Assembly (NCBI GenBank): GCA_030432855.1
Contig: JAUILM010000357.1
Location: forward strand, 1-6,372
Source: Bacteroidia bacterium
GTDB taxonomy: Bacteria; Bacteroidota; Bacteroidia; Chitinophagales; Saprospiraceae
Length of the DNA stretch: 6,372 nucleotides
Direction of reading: 5' to 3'
A program made the translations under genes and the position numbers. The notes beneath the pieces are model-generated. The model saw only the letters and a program-made list of their open reading frames with translations, had not been told where the DNA came from and did not search any database. This document shows, piece after piece, positions 5,319 to 6,372 of this stretch. Numbering within the stretch: the first letter of the stretch is position 1; each line of letters opens with the position of its first letter.

Positions 5319-6372
5319 TCATTCATACTTCGTGATGTTCACGGTAGCCTTGAGATCATGAAGAATGTTGTACAGTCCAAAATATGTCCTGTTAATATAG
5401 ATTCCATGTTTAGAGCCCCTCGGCTTTTCTGCGTTTCTTAAAAGTGGATCTTTTGAAAGTTTATCTCCCATCGAAAAGATCTGCTCAAAATAGGCCTCGT
5501 CACTAAAATCAAAAGTTTTGCCGTGGAATGGCTTTCCTAATAATTGAGCCATGTCATAAAAGATCTTATAATAAGCCCGGGTTTTCTCTGGTGTATCAGT
5601 TTCGTAAATAAAATTCAGTGAATAAAACAGCGAGAGCAACTCATCCTTATTTGTCAGTACCGAGGGATCTAAAAACTGAAAGTAGTCCCTGTGAAAGTCA
5701 TCAGGAATAACCTTTACACAACCAAAGTCAATTACCGCCAGTTTATTATCCGGAGTTATAATGAAGTTTCCAGGATGTGGATCAGCATGTACTTTTTTGA
5801 GGACGTGCATCTGAAATTGATAAAAGTCCCACATTGCCTGTCCGATGGCATTCTTAGTCTCCTGATCTGGATTCGTCTTCAACCATTCACGGATATGTGC
5901 TCCTTCGATCCAATCCATAGTGATGATACGATCGGAGGAGAGCTCAGGATAATAGTCCGGAAAAACCAGCATTTCGTGATGAGCGAATGCCTGAGAAATT
6001 TCTTGCGACTGTTCTAGTTCCAGTTGATAGTCGGCCTCCTCCAGCAGTTTATCTTCGACTTCTTGCATGTAATGGTCCAGATCCCTAACCCTCAGATTCA
6101 TAATGCGTGCTGCCAGAGGCTTAACCATCTTAAGGTCATTTTGCACACTGTTGGACACACCGGGATATTGTACTTTGACCGCTAGATCTTTGCCATCGAG
6201 TTTTGCTCGATGTACCTGCCCAATGGATGCGGCATTGGCTGCTGATGGAGAAAATTCATCGAAAAGATCGGATGGTGATTTTCCAAAATGCTTGTTAAAA
6301 GTTCGAATGACCAACGGATAAGATAGGGGCGGAGCACTATATTGTGCCATCTGAAATTTATTAGCATATGCC
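5319..6372 (-). CDS. AarF/UbiB (ABC1/ADCK) family protein kinase-like, 5' partial
   Basis: The frame stays open through the right edge (upstream of ATG 6348-6350 the codons read AYANKFQ, which fits the family), so that ATG is internal and the start with the KxGQ motif lies outside; roughly 80-90 N-terminal residues are missing relative to family length. Counting from the ATG at 6350: the Ala-rich loop replacing the P-loop is AASIGQVHRA (40-49), the nucleotide-binding Lys59 sits in AVKVQYPG, the acidic LLEEADYQLE is at 102-111, the catalytic loop is HADPHPGN (188-195), and the metal-binding DFG is IDFG (207-210). UbiB/COQ8 proteins are atypical kinases or ATPases that support isoprenoid-quinone synthesis at the membrane. 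Bacteroidota use menaquinone, and the role of their AarF-like proteins is not settled, so no symbol is given. The C-terminus lies only 4 bp from the end of the convergent TlpA pseudogene. Confidence 0.93.
   Translation of the reverse strand, partial: AYANKFQMAQYSAPPLSYPLVIRTFNKHFGKSPSDLFDEFSPSAANAASIGQVHRAKLDGKDLAVKVQYPGVSNSVQNDLKMVKPLAARIMNLRVRDLDHYMQEVEDKLLEEADYQLELEQSQEISQAFAHHEMLVFPDYYPELSSDRIITMDWIEGAHIREWLKTNPDQETKNAIGQAMWDFYQFQMHVLKKVHADPHPGNFIITPDNKLAVIDFGCVKVIPDDFHRDYFQFLDPSVLTNKDELLSLFYSLNFIYETDTPEKTRAYYKIFYDMAQLLGKPFHGKTFDFSDEAYFEQIFSMGDKLSKDPLLRNAEKPRGSKHGIYINRTYFGLYNILHDLKATVNITKYE

Noticed and set aside
5331..5343. Perfect small hairpin CGTGA-TGT-TCACG at the 3' end of the UbiB-like gene.
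   Set aside because: It lies inside coding sequence, has only a 5-bp stem and no T-run on either strand, so it is not supported as a terminator.
5691..6017. 108-codon open frame on the + strand opposite the UbiB-like gene.
   Set aside because: It lies wholly antisense to a well-conserved coding region containing the catalytic loop, and its translation shows no recognisable domain.
1..6372. CRISPR array, tRNA or rRNA gene, transposase or insertion-sequence ends, toxin-antitoxin pair.
   Set aside because: Reading through the window showed no regularly spaced repeats, no cloverleaf or rRNA signature, no transposase motifs with terminal inverted repeats, and no recognisable toxin. The sigma/small-protein pair was considered as toxin-antitoxin but the sigma domains are clear.

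Overview
The window looks like a chromosomal segment of a member of the Bacteroidota, most likely a Cytophagia-type bacterium. The grounds are the C-terminal end of a FISUMP-domain protein, a TlpA-type thioredoxin with an N-terminal DUF4369-like domain, an iduronate-2-sulfatase-type sulfatase, an ECF sigma factor of the Bacteroidota kind, and a general lack of strong Shine-Dalgarno sites before starts. The assignment is from family knowledge and reading by eye; no search was run.

Layout from left to right. 1-450 (+): 3' end of a FISUMP-domain surface or exported protein that begins outside the window. 526-1092 (+): a RidA/YjgF-family protein carrying a lipoprotein signal. 1138-2613 (-): a complete type I sulfatase with intact active site, convergent with the RidA gene; the 45-bp gap between them holds small inverted repeats. 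2614-2797: divergent intergenic region, the largest gap in the window. 2798-5314 (+): a tight co-directional block of an ECF-type sigma factor, a small basic protein resembling the cytosolic part of an anti-sigma factor, a ClpP-type serine protease, and a disrupted DUF4369-TlpA gene. 5319-6372 (-): an AarF/UbiB (ABC1) family kinase-like protein whose 5' end lies beyond the window.

The most interesting part is the sigma / small basic protein / ClpP cassette. The first two genes overlap by 17 nt and the second and third by ATGA, so the three are probably translationally coupled. The ClpP is not a typical housekeeping copy: its Ser-His-Asp triad is intact, but the acidic residue of the oligomerisation sensor is Leu, the handle region is divergent, and there is an acidic C-terminal tail. 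A working hypothesis is a sigma/anti-sigma module in which a dedicated ClpP takes part in regulated proteolysis; this is inference from gene order. The fourth gene of the block, the TlpA homologue, has apparently lost about 26 nt in the middle of its thioredoxin fold and is read as a recent pseudogene (or an assembly error).
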